Shown here: one piece after another, positions 42,203 to 51,912 of the stretch
Layout: the number at the start of each line of letters is the position of its first letter
Position numbering within the stretch: position 1 is the first letter of the stretch
NCBI GenBank assembly: GCA_963825175.1
Contig: CAWGSA010000002.1
Coordinates: 1,612,001 to 1,676,000, forward strand
Origin: DATFTF01 sp963825175
GTDB taxonomy: Bacteria; Acidobacteriota; Thermoanaerobaculia; UBA5066; Gp7-AA6
Direction of reading: 5' to 3'
Length of the DNA: 64,000 nt
The notes under the pieces: generated by a model
Seen by the model: the letters and a program-made list of their open reading frames with translations, nothing else
What the model was told of the DNA's origin: nothing
Databases searched by the model: none
Program-made: the position numbers and the translations under genes

Positions 42203-43708
42203 TCAGTCGAGCTTGATCACGACGTAGCGGGAAATCTGCTGCGGGGTGAAGCGGCGCACGTACAAGCGGACGTAGTCCCCTTTCTGGACCTTCTCGAGCT
42301 CCGAACGGAACTGGGCCACGGACTTGACGGTCACGCCGTTGATCTCGGTGATCACGTCTCCCCGATTCAGCCCCTCGTCGGCGGCGGGCGAAGTGGGGCT
42401 CACGTCTTCGACCACCACTCCCGTGACTCCCGCGGAGATCTGGAGCTGATCCCGGATATCCGGCGTGAGATTGGTCACGCTGATGCCGAGCTTTCCGCGG
42501 GCCGTGCCCTTGCTCCCCACTTGCTCGCTCTCTTCGCTCTCCGGGGCCTCCCGCTGGGCCAGCGTCACGGTCATCGTCCGTGTCTTGCCCTCGCGCAGGA
42601 CCGTCAGCTTGACCTTCGCTCCGGGCGGCTTGGCCGAGACGTAGCTGATCAGATCCCGCGGCTCCTTGACCTCGACGTCGTCGGCGCGGATGATCGTGTC
42701 GCCGTGCTCCACGCCGGCCTTGGCAGCGGGCTGGTCGGCATCGACCATCTGGACGAAGGCTCCGTCCATCGACGGAAGATGGAACGCCTGCATGATGTCC
42801 TGATCCACCGACCCGATGCGGACGCCCAGGAGGCCGCGGGTCACCTTCCCCTTGGTCTTCAACTGGGGCAGATCCGTCTTGGCCGTGTTGATCGGAACGG
42901 CGAATCCGATGTTCTGCGCCGGCTGAATCATGGCCGTGTTGATGCCGACCACCTGTCCGGATGCGTTGATGAGCGGCCCACCGGAGTTGCCGAAGTTGAT
43001 CGCGGCGTCGGTCTGGAGAAAATTCTCGAGCGAGGAATCCTCCGACAGGCCGCTGCGTCCCTTGCCCGAGATGACGCCTACGGTGACGGTCCCTTCGAAG
43101 GCGAGCGGGTTGCCCACTGCCATGACCCAATCGCCCACCCGGATCTTGTCCGAGTCGCCCAGCGCCAGAACGGGCAGCTTGTGCTTGGCATCGACCTTGA
43201 CCAGGGCCACGTCGGTCGCCGGATCGGTGCCCAGGACCCTGGCCGAGAGGACCTCGCGATCGCGCAGCTTGACCTCGATCTTCTTGGCGCCCGCGACGAC
43301 GTGATTGTTGGTGAGAATCTCGCCGTCGGAGGAGATGATGAACCCGGAGCCGCCCATCTTCTGCTCGCGCTCCTGAGGAGTCCCGCGGCGAGGCCCGAAG
43401 AAGAACTCGAACGGGTCATTCTGGCCGAAGGGGGAGCGGCCCTCCTGGCTCTTCACCACCTCGGTCGACGTGATCGAGACGACCGAGTTCAGAGCCTCGT
43501 CGGCGATGTTGGCGAACGAAGGCAGTGCCACGCCCGCCGTGACCGGCGGCGGAGGCGAAGGGGCGGAGCCGGTCGCCTCGGAGGAGGGCGGCCTGGCGGC
43601 GCTCGTCGCCGGGGTCACGTGGAGCGATCCAGTCAGGATCATTCCGAACGCAGCGGCGGCGGCCGCGAGAACGATCATCAAAGGGGCTTTTCGACCAGAG
43701 CCTTGCAT
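42203..43708 (-). CDS. degP: periplasmic serine protease DegP/HtrA
   Basis: A 501-residue envelope protease/chaperone. After an N-terminal signal or anchor helix (10-27) and a Pro-rich stretch comes a trypsin-like domain with H136 (LTNNHVV), D166 (PATDVALV) and S242 (GNSGGPL). Two PDZ domains follow (about 280-375 and 400-495, RGLLGVRIG and GKLGISVTNL). Residues 90-120 form the LA-loop-like PFEFFFG insertion. AAAGGATT lies before the ATG. Divergent from the quinone oxidoreductase gene; the 267-base spacer holds GC-rich palindromes but no clear heat-shock promoter. Confidence 0.95.
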   Translation of the reverse strand: MQGSGRKAPLMIVLAAAAAAFGMILTGSLHVTPATSAARPPSSEATGSAPSPPPPVTAGVALPSFANIADEALNSVVSITSTEVVKSQEGRSPFGQNDPFEFFFGPRRGTPQEREQKMGGSGFIISSDGEILTNNHVVAGAKKIEVKLRDREVLSARVLGTDPATDVALVKVDAKHKLPVLALGDSDKIRVGDWVMAVGNPLAFEGTVTVGVISGKGRSGLSEDSSLENFLQTDAAINFGNSGGPLINASGQVVGINTAMIQPAQNIGFAVPINTAKTDLPQLKTKGKVTRGLLGVRIGSVDQDIMQAFHLPSMDGAFVQMVDADQPAAKAGVEHGDTIIRADDVEVKEPRDLISYVSAKPPGAKVKLTVLREGKTRTMTVTLAQREAPESEESEQVGSKGTARGKLGISVTNLTPDIRDQLQISAGVTGVVVEDVSPTSPAADEGLNRGDVITEINGVTVKSVAQFRSELEKVQKGDYVRLYVRRFTPQQISRYVVIKLD

Positions 43709-43975
43709 GGATTTCCGAATCCTTTCCGGGGCGCCCGGTCTCGGTCACTTCCGCGGCCACCCGCACACCGCGGGCGGCCGCCCGGTTGAGGGCGACCCTG
43801 CTGTCCTAACAAAGAAAAGGGCGAACCTGATCCCGCGATCGGCCTGGCGGCGACACTTTCTTCGTCTTGCAAGCCGGGCGCCACGCCTTTTCGGCGTCCG
43901 GACGTCGCCTGGAATGGTCGCCGACCCGAACCATCCTGCATAACAATGGCGTATTCCCAGCGCAGGAGGTGACCG

Positions 43976-44944
43976 GTGAAGGCAGTTCGCGTGCATGCGG
44001 TCGGGGGGCCCGAGGCGCTGACTCTGGAGGAGATCGGCCGCCCGGAGCCGGGTCCGGGGGAAGCCCTCGTGCGCATCGAGGCCGCGGGGGTCAATTTTAT
44101 CGATGTCTACCTGCGCACCGGCCAGTACAAGGCGGAGCTTCCGGCCACTGCGGGAATGGAGGCGGCGGGCGTCGTCGAAAGGGTGGCTTCGGACGTGTCG
44201 GGCCTGGCGCCGGGAGATCGCGTCGCGTATTGCATGACGCTCGGGGCCTACGCCGAGTACGCGCGTGTCCCGGCAGCGCGCCTGGTCCCGCTTCCCGACG
44301 GCGTGACCAGCCGGCAGGCCGCAGCGGTGATGCTCCAGGGCATGACCGCGCACTACCTGACCCATTCGACCTTCGTCCTGAAGTCGGGAGACACGTGCCT
44401 GGTCCACGCCGCGGCGGGCGGGGTCGGGTTGCTGTTGTGCCAGATCGCCCGCAGGCGCGGCGCTCGAGTGATCGGCACGGTGTCGACGCAGGAAAAGGCC
44501 CGCCGCGCCCGGGACGCGGGCGCCGACGACGTGATCCTCTACACCGAGACCGATTTCCTGGCCGAGGTCCGGCGGCTGACGCAGGGGCGCGGAGTCGCCG
44601 TGGTCTACGAGTCGGTGGGGAAGGCGACGTTCGACAAGAGCCTGGACTGCCTGGCTCCGCGCGGGTTCCTGGTCCTCTTCGGGCAGTCGAGCGGCGCGGT
44701 CGCCCCTCTCGACCCGCAGGTCCTCAATCAAAAAGGGTCTCTCTACCTCACGCGTCCCACGCTCGCTCACTACATCGCCGCGCGGGAGGAGCTGCTCGAG
44801 CGGTCCGGCGCGGTTTTGGGCTGGATCCGGGACGGAAGCCTGAAGGTCGCCGTCGACCGGGAGCTGCCCCTGTCGGAAGCCCCGCAGGCTCACCGCCTTC
44901 TCGAGTCGCGCGCCACGTCGGGCAAGCTGCTTCTCATCCCGTGA
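43976..44944 (+). CDS. NADPH:quinone oxidoreductase (zeta-crystallin type)
   Basis: A 322-residue zinc-free medium-chain reductase. The start MKAVRVHAVGGPEAL, GVNFIDVYLRTG, the nucleotide loop VHAAAGGVGLLLCQ and the C-terminal SGKLLLIP match Qor proteins, and no structural zinc cysteines are present. GTG at 43976 with GGAGGTG at the right distance. Pirin follows 13 bases downstream, so the two are likely co-expressed; both families appear in redox-stress settings. Confidence 0.93.
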   Translation: MKAVRVHAVGGPEALTLEEIGRPEPGPGEALVRIEAAGVNFIDVYLRTGQYKAELPATAGMEAAGVVERVASDVSGLAPGDRVAYCMTLGAYAEYARVPAARLVPLPDGVTSRQAAAVMLQGMTAHYLTHSTFVLKSGDTCLVHAAAGGVGLLLCQIARRRGARVIGTVSTQEKARRARDAGADDVILYTETDFLAEVRRLTQGRGVAVVYESVGKATFDKSLDCLAPRGFLVLFGQSSGAVAPLDPQVLNQKGSLYLTRPTLAHYIAAREELLERSGAVLGWIRDGSLKVAVDRELPLSEAPQAHRLLESRATSGKLLLIP

Positions 44945-44957
44945 GACGGATCGAACG

Positions 44958-45815
44958 ATGACCGCCCGCTCCGTCGTGCGCGTCGTCCCCGCGGTGGGAA
45001 CGTTCGAAGGCGCAGGCTTTCCCGTCCGCCGGCCTTTTCCGACGCCCGCGCTGTCCGATTTCGATCCGTTTCTGTTGCTGGACGAGATGGGCCCGGTGGA
45101 CTATCCGCCGGGCGGGGCCAAAGGGGCGCCCGACCACCCGTACCGGGGGTTCGAGACGGTGACGTACGTCCTGGAGGGGCGGATGGAGCATCGGGACTCT
45201 AAGGGAAACGCGGGCTCGATCGGTCCCGGAGACGTGCAGTGGATGACCGCCGGGCGCCGCGTCGTGCACTCGGAGATGCCGGCGGCCGAGCTGGCTTCCA
45301 GGGGAGGCCGGATGCACGGCTTCCAGCTGTGGGTGAACCTTCCTCGGTCCGACAAGCTGATGGAGCCGCGGTATCAGGAGATCCCGGCCTCGAGGATCCC
45401 GGTGGCCGAAAGCGAAGACGGGAAGGTCACCGCCCGCGTGATCGCGGGGAAGGCGCTGGGCCGAGAAGCGGTGATCGAGACCCGCACGCCGATCTTCTAT
45501 GTCCACTTCACCCTCCAGCCGGGGGGCTCAGTGGCGCAGCCGGCTCCCCCGGACTTCAACGTCTTCGCCTGGGTCGTCGGCGGCGACGGGCGCTTTGGCC
45601 GGGACCGGAAAGAAGCCGGAGAGGCGCAGGCGGTGCTCTTCGGGTCCGACGCCGACGAGGCGACGATCTCCCAGGCCGGGAAGAGGCCGCTCGACGTCCT
45701 GCTCATCGGCGGGGTTCCCCTGCGCGAGCCGATCGCCCGCTACGGTCCGTTCGTGATGAACACGAAAGCCGAGATCCTGCAGGCGTTGGAGGACTTCGAG
45801 AGCGGGAGGTTCTAG
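44958..45815 (+). CDS. pirin-family bicupin protein
   Basis: A 285-residue bicupin. The N-terminal cupin has DHPYRGFETVTYVLEG and VHSEMP. Pirin normally binds iron with HPHRG plus HxE; here the second His of the first motif is Tyr, leaving H, H and E. It may therefore bind metal more weakly or differently. Known pirins act as quercetinase-like dioxygenases or redox-sensing regulators. Co-directional with the quinone reductase. Confidence 0.92.
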   Translation: MTARSVVRVVPAVGTFEGAGFPVRRPFPTPALSDFDPFLLLDEMGPVDYPPGGAKGAPDHPYRGFETVTYVLEGRMEHRDSKGNAGSIGPGDVQWMTAGRRVVHSEMPAAELASRGGRMHGFQLWVNLPRSDKLMEPRYQEIPASRIPVAESEDGKVTARVIAGKALGREAVIETRTPIFYVHFTLQPGGSVAQPAPPDFNVFAWVVGGDGRFGRDRKEAGEAQAVLFGSDADEATISQAGKRPLDVLLIGGVPLREPIARYGPFVMNTKAEILQALEDFESGRF

Positions 45816-45858
45816 CCGCGGACTCGGGGCTGGCACGCGATACGATCTCGAAAGTTTC

Positions 45859-46650
45859 ATGACCGACTCCAAGCAAGGGCCGGAGTGGTGGCGCCGGGAG
45901 CCCATGAGGGCTTCGGGCCTGGTGCGCCTTCGAACACAGTTTTTTCCTCTTCCCGGCGGTGTTGCCCGGCGCAAGTTGCCGCGCCCGTCGCTGCGCGTCT
46001 CCCTCGCGCTGCTGTCTGCCGGTCTCTTCATCGTTGGAGCCGGCGCGCTCCATCGGCGTCGGATCGATCACGACCTCGCTTCGCTGTTGGCGGCGGGAGA
46101 GAGCGCTCCGTTCGAGATCCAACGCATCCGACGCGATCTGTCGGACCTGGCAGTCGACGAGCAGGATCTGGCCAGCGCACTCGAAGCGCGCCTCAAGTAC
46201 GCGGAAAGCCTGAAGGCCCGGGACTTCTACGTGGTGATCGATACGAAAGCGAAGCGGTTCGACTTCAAGTACGGCGATCGGGTGGTGCGGACGGCGCCCG
46301 TCGAGATCGGTACCGCGCGGACGGTTCGGACCAGGTCAGGCAAGAGCTGGACGTTCGCTCCGATCACCGGGGCGTTCAGCGTTCAGCAGAAGCTCCAGGA
46401 CGCGCAGTGGAAGGCTCCGGAGTGGGCCTACGCGTTGAAGGGCAAACCGGCGCCCGCGCCGCTGCCCGAAGTCGCCAACGGCCTGGGACGTTACGTGCTG
46501 GTCTTCGCCGACGGCTACGCCATCCACTCGCCGCCGCCAGCGAACAGTCCGCTGACCGGTCCCAAGCCCGGTTCCTTCCTCGTGCCGGAGGCGGATCTCG
46601 CCGCCGTCTGGAAGCGCGTGGGGCCGGACACGCGCGTCTACATCTTCTAG
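45859..46650 (+). CDS. YkuD-like L,D-transpeptidase paralogue lacking the catalytic Cys
   Basis: A 263-residue membrane-anchored protein: one helix (about 45-64), a helical stalk (85-118) and a YkuD-type beta domain (FYVVIDTKAKRFDFKYGDRVVRTAPVEIGTA...). The domain keeps GYAIHS (H223), but where the next gene has SHGCVRL this one has KPGSFLV, so both catalytic His and Cys are gone. The layout is identical to the intact YkuD protein downstream, so they are duplicates, and this copy is probably a non-catalytic partner or peptidoglycan binder. TACGAT lies 12 bases before the ATG. Confidence 0.8.
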   Translation: MTDSKQGPEWWRREPMRASGLVRLRTQFFPLPGGVARRKLPRPSLRVSLALLSAGLFIVGAGALHRRRIDHDLASLLAAGESAPFEIQRIRRDLSDLAVDEQDLASALEARLKYAESLKARDFYVVIDTKAKRFDFKYGDRVVRTAPVEIGTARTVRTRSGKSWTFAPITGAFSVQQKLQDAQWKAPEWAYALKGKPAPAPLPEVANGLGRYVLVFADGYAIHSPPPANSPLTGPKPGSFLVPEADLAAVWKRVGPDTRVYIF

Positions 46651-46746
46651 TACCATGACCAGCTTTCATTTCTCCCTGTCCCCCCGTCACCCCGTCTCCC
46701 TGTCTGATTCTTGGACGGGGGGAGCGGGGGACGGGGGGACGGGGCG
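46651..46746. repeat. CCCCGTC / ACGGGG word repeat between the YkuD paralogues
   Basis: The spacer has CCCCCCGTCACCCCGTC words followed by the inverted GGACGGGGGGA words, so the two halves can pair as a hairpin. It ends directly at the ATG of the next gene and probably contains or replaces its ribosome binding site. Same word family as at 22.9 and 62.1 kb. Confidence 0.6.
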
Positions 46747-47703
46747 ATGACAGCCATGCAGTCCCCTCTGAGATACCGGCTCGGCTTCCTCGGCGCCTGG
46801 GCTCTCTTCGTGATCTGCGCGGGGGTGTTCGCCCTGGCCGTCGCGGCGGAAGTAGAGAACGTGGAGGACGCCCGCTGGCTGTCTCGCCTGCGGCGCATCG
46901 ACCGGATGATCGGCGACCGGCTGGAAGGGAAGGTCGAGACGCTGCGGGACGCGGCCCTCGAGCGGGACGCCCGGATCACCAGCCTGCGGTCGCGGGTCGC
47001 GGGCGCCGAGGTCCGTCTGGACGAGCCGCAGGACTCGCCGCAGGTCATCACGGTGTCGACGGCGGAAAACCGCGTCTACGTCCGGCGTGGCGGGAAGACG
47101 GTCTTCACCGCGGTGTGCTCGACGGGTAAGGGGACGAAGCTGGTCGTCGAGAACGGCCGGCAGCTGATCTTCGAGACACCCACCGGGCGGTTCCGGATCC
47201 TGTCCAAAGAAGAGAACCCGACCTGGGTGCCCCCGGACTGGCACTTCGTCGAAGAGGCGCGCAAGAAGAACCTGAAGACGGTCCGGCTCGCGCCCGGCGA
47301 CGTGATCGACGCGGACACCGGCAACGTCGTCCCCGCTGAGCCCCCGGGCGGGATCTGGTCGTCACTCGGCGCGGATCCCGTGCGCAAGCGGGTCTTCCGG
47401 GTCGAGCGCAACACGGTGGTGGAGGTGCGGCGCGATGGGACCCAACGCGAGCTCCCGGCCGGAGAGATGATCCGGGCCGGCGGCACCGTCGTCATTCCTC
47501 CGACCTCCGTTCCGCAGCGCCATTTCGAAAAGGTACTCGGCCGGTACCGCCTGAACATCGGCAACGGCTACGCGTTGCACGGGACCATCGCCAAGGCCGA
47601 GCTGGGCCGCCCGGCGTCCCACGGCTGCGTGCGATTGGGAGATGACGACATCCAGAAGCTCTTTGCGATGTCGAAGGTCGGCGACGAGGTCATCATCTAT
47701 TAG
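46747..47703 (+). CDS. membrane-anchored L,D-transpeptidase (YkuD)
   Basis: A 318-residue wall enzyme that forms 3-3 cross-links or anchors proteins to peptidoglycan. One helix (about 12-33), a helical stalk (40-90) and a YkuD domain from about 98, with GYALHG (H278) and the catalytic SHGCVRL (C294). A long insertion (about 150-255) sits inside the domain. The ATG at 46747 is chosen because the frame upstream is repeat-derived. Substrate side (periplasmic) follows from the single N-terminal anchor. Confidence 0.92.
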   Translation: MTAMQSPLRYRLGFLGAWALFVICAGVFALAVAAEVENVEDARWLSRLRRIDRMIGDRLEGKVETLRDAALERDARITSLRSRVAGAEVRLDEPQDSPQVITVSTAENRVYVRRGGKTVFTAVCSTGKGTKLVVENGRQLIFETPTGRFRILSKEENPTWVPPDWHFVEEARKKNLKTVRLAPGDVIDADTGNVVPAEPPGGIWSSLGADPVRKRVFRVERNTVVEVRRDGTQRELPAGEMIRAGGTVVIPPTSVPQRHFEKVLGRYRLNIGNGYALHGTIAKAELGRPASHGCVRLGDDDIQKLFAMSKVGDEVIIY

Positions 47704-47772
47704 GCGTGAGGCGTGAGGCGTGAGGCGTGAGGCGGCCTTTGGGGCTTGACCGGTGGGGAATCTGTCTCTAAC

Positions 47773-48645
47773 ATGGACATCTCCTCTATGTCTGGACGCC
47801 GCATCGGATTGCTAGCCGGAGCCGTTTTCATGCTGCTCCTCTGTCCCCTGGCCGCCAATCCGCGAGGTTTTTCGCCCTTGGCTTCCGTGAGCGGCCTCTC
47901 GGGCAAGCTCCGCGCGATCTTCGCCCTGCCGCGCGAGGAGCCCATCGCCGGGACCGACTCCCGGCAGCGGCGGCCCGGGGTCTATTCGCTGGCGCGGTCG
48001 GTGGGAACCGCGTTCCACCTGATCGTTCTGACGCCCTTTTCCGCCAAGACCCGGGGTTACATCGGGGCGTATCGGCTCGGCCAGTGGCCGTTCGAGGGCC
48101 GCAGCCCCGCGGATCCGATGTACGAGACGCCGAAGGGGTTCGTCGAGGTCACGCCTCAAAATCTGGAGACCCGGGTCTCCGAGCATTTCACGCTGGGTCA
48201 GTTCGTGACCAAGGATCAGTTCTCGGTGTGGCCCAAGTATGTCGTTCTCGACCGGCGCCTGCTCGACAAGCTCGAGCTCACGATCGAGGAGCTCCAGCGC
48301 ATGGGTCACCCGGTGCGCGGGCTCTTCGTCATGAGCGGGTTCCGCACTCCCGAGTACAACGAACGCGGCGTGGGAGCGGGCGGCCGCTCCGCGGTCTCGC
48401 GCCACCAGTACGGCGACGCCGCGGACGTCTATCCCGACGACCGCGGGCGGGGCTGGATGGACGACCTGAACCACGACGGGCACGTCGATCTCAAGGACGC
48501 GCGCATTCTGGCCGAGGCTGCGGAGAGAGTCGAGGAAACCCATCCCGAGCTGGCCGGAGGAATCGGCGTTTATCCGGCCAACGGCGCTCACGGGCCGTTC
48601 GTGCACATCGACGCGCGGGGCCGCCGGGCGCGGTGGAACGGCTAA
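47773..48645 (+). CDS. M15/YcbK-like peptidase with EF-hand-like insertion
   Basis: A 290-residue exported protein with an N-terminal signal or anchor helix. The C-terminal domain has the D-Ala-D-Ala carboxypeptidase/YcbK features: LFVMSGFRTPEYN, SRHQYGDAADVY (zinc His and Asp) and FVHIDARG (second His). Between them the loop DLNHDGHVDLKDA matches a Ca2+-binding dockerin/EF-hand loop (DxNxDGxVxxxD), unusual in this family. Start choice: ATG at 47773 (or 47788). Third member of the wall-enzyme cluster. The upstream spacer consists of GGCGTGA repeats. Confidence 0.85.
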   Translation: MDISSMSGRRIGLLAGAVFMLLLCPLAANPRGFSPLASVSGLSGKLRAIFALPREEPIAGTDSRQRRPGVYSLARSVGTAFHLIVLTPFSAKTRGYIGAYRLGQWPFEGRSPADPMYETPKGFVEVTPQNLETRVSEHFTLGQFVTKDQFSVWPKYVVLDRRLLDKLELTIEELQRMGHPVRGLFVMSGFRTPEYNERGVGAGGRSAVSRHQYGDAADVYPDDRGRGWMDDLNHDGHVDLKDARILAEAAERVEETHPELAGGIGVYPANGAHGPFVHIDARGRRARWNG

Positions 48646-48653
48646 GCGAGAGC

Positions 48654-51600
48654 CTACTCTCTCCCTCCCGGCGTGTCTTCGAAGAAGCTCCGGCCCTTCT
48701 CCGCCTTGACTTCGAGCGTGGTCTTGTCCGTCGCCGCGCCGGCGCGGATCTCCACGGTGTACTTCCCCGGAGGAAGGTACCGTTTGCGCGTCTCTCTCAA
48801 AGGATCGGCGAGCGCGTTGTAGAGATCTGCGTCGAGCGGTTTGGCCGTTCCCGCTTGGGCCCCTTCCGGGCGGTGAGGCTCGACCTTTTCCTCTTCCTCG
48901 TCCTCGTCGTCTCCGGAAACGGCGGTCTTCTTCGCCGAAGCTTCGGAAGACGCTTTCTTCTTCCCTTCTCCCTTATCGATTTCCTTTTCTTTCTCCTTCT
49001 CCTTTTCCTTGGACAGCGCCTTTTCGCGCGCTGCGGCCTCCGCGGCGTCGGCCAGCTTCGCGTCGGTCGAGAGGTCGTATTCCACGACGTTCATCCCCGC
49101 GGCCGATGGCCCGTCGAGCTCCTTCCACACGCTGCCGTTCTCGTCGGTGATGGTGAGCCGGACCGGGTCCCCCCCCTTGGACCAGTAGGCGATGCGGGCG
49201 GCCGGCTCGTCCCGGAACCATGGGGTCCACGGATCCTCGCCGTATCCGCGTCGAGGGCTCGACAGAACAGGGCGAACGTCGAAAGCGTGGAGCGAGGCGG
49301 AGAGCACTCCGCCTTCGAGCTTGCGTAGCGGCGCCGCCTCGGCGATGTAGACGCTGCGGCCGTGGGTTCCCACGACGAGGTCTCCGGTCCGCTTCTGAAC
49401 CACCAGGTCCTGCACGGCGACGTGGGGAAGGCCTCCGGCCATCGCCTTCCAGCTCGCGCCGCGGTCGAGCGAGACGAAGACGCCGCCGTCGGTGCCCAGG
49501 TAGAGGAGATGCCGGGCCTTGGGATCCTCGCGGATGACGTTGACGGATTCCGCCGGCAGGCCCGCGGCGAGCGACTGCCAGGTCTTCCCGTAGTCCGTCG
49601 AGCGGAAGACGTAGGCCGTGAAATCGTCGTCCCGATAGCCGCTCTGGGTGACGTAGACGGTCCCCTCGTCGAAGGAGGAGGCGAAAACGCGGGTGACCCA
49701 CTTCCCTCGCGCCAGTCCGCGGGAGACGTCAGTCCAGACCGCCCCGCCGTCGCGGGTGGCCCACACCTTCCCTTCGTCGGTGCCGACCCAGAGGACGCCA
49801 AACTTCTTGGGCGATTCGGAGATCGTGGTGATGGTTCCGAAGGGCACGTCCCCCTGCTCGGGATTGGACGTCAGGTCGCCGGAGATCGCGGTCCAGGTGT
49901 CGCCGCGGTCGAAGGAGCGGTAGAGCTTCTGCGTCCCGTAGTAGAGGATGTCGTCGGAGTGCGGCGAGAGGACGAACGGCGTGATCCAGTTGTAGCGCAG
50001 CGGCTTCTCCTTGACCCTGGCCGACAGCTCGGGCCTCGGCTTGATGCGCACGGTCTCGTCGGTCTTCAGGTTCATGCGCGCCGCGTTGCCGAACTGCAGG
50101 GCGACATAGACGACGTTGCCGTCCTTGGGGTCGATCGCCACGCAGCTGCCGTCGCCGCCGTAGATCGCCTTCCAGGACTGGGGATCGCTCTTGCCGTACT
50201 TGTAGGTCGAGGGGCCGCGCATCACGCCGTTGTCCTGGAGACCCCCGACGATGTTGTAGGGGTCGGCGTCGTCGACGGCGAGGATCGTGAACTGTCCCAC
50301 CGGGAGGTTGTTCAGCTTGGTCCAGGTCTCGCCGCGATCGTAGGAGAGGTTGATCCCGCCGTCGTTGCCGATGGCCAGGCGCTGCGGAGCCTTCGGGTCG
50401 ATCCAGATGGCGTGGTAGTCGCCGTGCACGCCGCGGCCGTCCAGGCCCTTCCAGGTCTTGCCGCCGTCGGCGGACCCCAGGAAGGGAACGCCCTCGATGT
50501 AGACGCGCTCGGGGTCGGTGGGGTCGACCGCGATGCGCGCGAAGTAGTAGCCGTAGGAGTAGAAGACCTTCTCGATGCGGCCGGTGTGCGTCCGCTTCCA
50601 CGTCGCTCCGGAATCGTCGGAGCGGTAGACCTCGGTGCCGATGACGTCGTTCTCGAAGAGCTCGCGGTTGGCGTCCGCCAGATACGCCACCAGGTCGGCG
50701 ATCGTGATCCCACCGGTCTTGACATCTTTCTTCAGGCGCTTGGCGGTCAGGGACTTTGGAAACTCGGCGCGGCGGAGGAATCGGGAGAGCGCCTCGTCGC
50801 CGAGCCCGCGAAAGCTCGTCGGCGGTCAGCTTCCTCAGCCGGCGCGGGGTGAGCTCGCCCGGCGGCGCCTCCTCGTCGACCGGCTCGCTGGAGGGGCGCC
50901 GCTCCTGGTTGTCCACGACGGCATAGACGGTGGATGGATGCGAGGCCGAGACCGCCAGGCCGATGCGGCCCACGGTCGCGCCCTGGGGAAGCCCGCCGGC
51001 GAGCCTCTTCCAGGTCTTCCCGCCGTCGGTCGACTTCCAGACTCCGCAGCCCGGCCCGCTTTCGAGGAAGTTCGCCGCGGTGCGCGCGCGCTCCCACGTG
51101 GCGGCGTAGACGACGTCGGGATGTGTCGGGTCGCGGGCCAGATCGATCGCGCTGGTGCGGTCGTCGACGAAGAGCGTCCGCGACCAGGTCTTCCCGCCGT
51201 CGGCCGTGCGGTAGACGCCCCGCTCGGAGTTCTCGGTGTAGAGATGCCCGGCCGCGGCGACCAGCACGACGTCCGGGTTGCCCGGATCGATCGAGAGGCG
51301 GCCGATGTGATGCGTATCGGAGAGGCCCACGTTGTGCCAGGTCCGGCCGCCGTCTTCGGACTTGAACACGCCGGTCCCGGCGTACGAGGTGCGGCTGGAG
51401 TTGGCCTCGCCCGTTCCGACGTAGAGGATGCGGGCGTCGGCATCGCCGATCGCGAAGGCGCCGATCGTGAGAGTCGATTCCGAGTCGAAGAGGGGAGTCC
51501 AGGCGCCGCCTCGATTGTCGGTGCGCCACAGCCCTCCCGAGGCGAACGCGACGAGAAGCGAATCCGGATGGCCGGCCGGCGCCGCGATGTCGACGACGCG

Positions 51601-51852
51601 ACCGCCCTGAACCTCCGGTCCCACGTTGCGGAATCGAAGCCCCGCCAGCGGCGACTGCGCCTCCATCCGCTGTCGCTCCTGCCACGCCGCCAGCCGCGCC
51701 CTGGCGTCCATGCCCAGGCGCCGGGGATGGAACTTCTGGCGCTCCTGGTCCTTGGTGAGCGGCGGCTTCTCGTCGGCGCGAGCAGGGGCTACCGGGGCGA
51801 AAGACAGCGCGGCGAACAGGGCGAGGCAGAACGAAGTTCGGCATGGGCGCAA
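48654..51852 (-). pseudogene. exported sortilin/BNR beta-propeller protein, one frameshift
   Basis: Two frames encode one protein of about 1060 residues. The N-terminal part (51852 to about 50810) has a signal peptide and BNR repeats (SEDGGRTWHNVG, TADGGKTWSRTL, STDGGKTWKRLA). The frame breaks after LTADEL near 50810 and resumes as FRGLGDEALSRFL, then carries more BNR repeats to 48654. Such Vps10/sortilin-like propellers are large families in Acidobacteriota, linked to polymer or sugar binding. The C-terminal region has a KEKEKEKEKE charged tract. The TTG at 51852 is preferred because GGAGG lies 8 bases upstream. The frame break may be a sequencing error. Confidence 0.85.
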
Positions 51853-51912
51853 GGGGAGTCCCTCCTTCCGTCGCAAATCAGAGAATCACAAATCACAAAT
51901 CGCAAGTTCGTT

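Noticed and set aside
46651..46746. CRISPR array in word-repeat spacers
   Set aside because: Repeat units are under 10 bases, vary continuously and have no regular unique spacers; no cas gene is present in the window.
50747..51844. Alternative ATG frame (365 codons) in the BNR region
   Set aside because: Arg/Gly-rich translation without domains; the BNR repeats are in the neighbouring frame, which also has a good Shine-Dalgarno site before its TTG.
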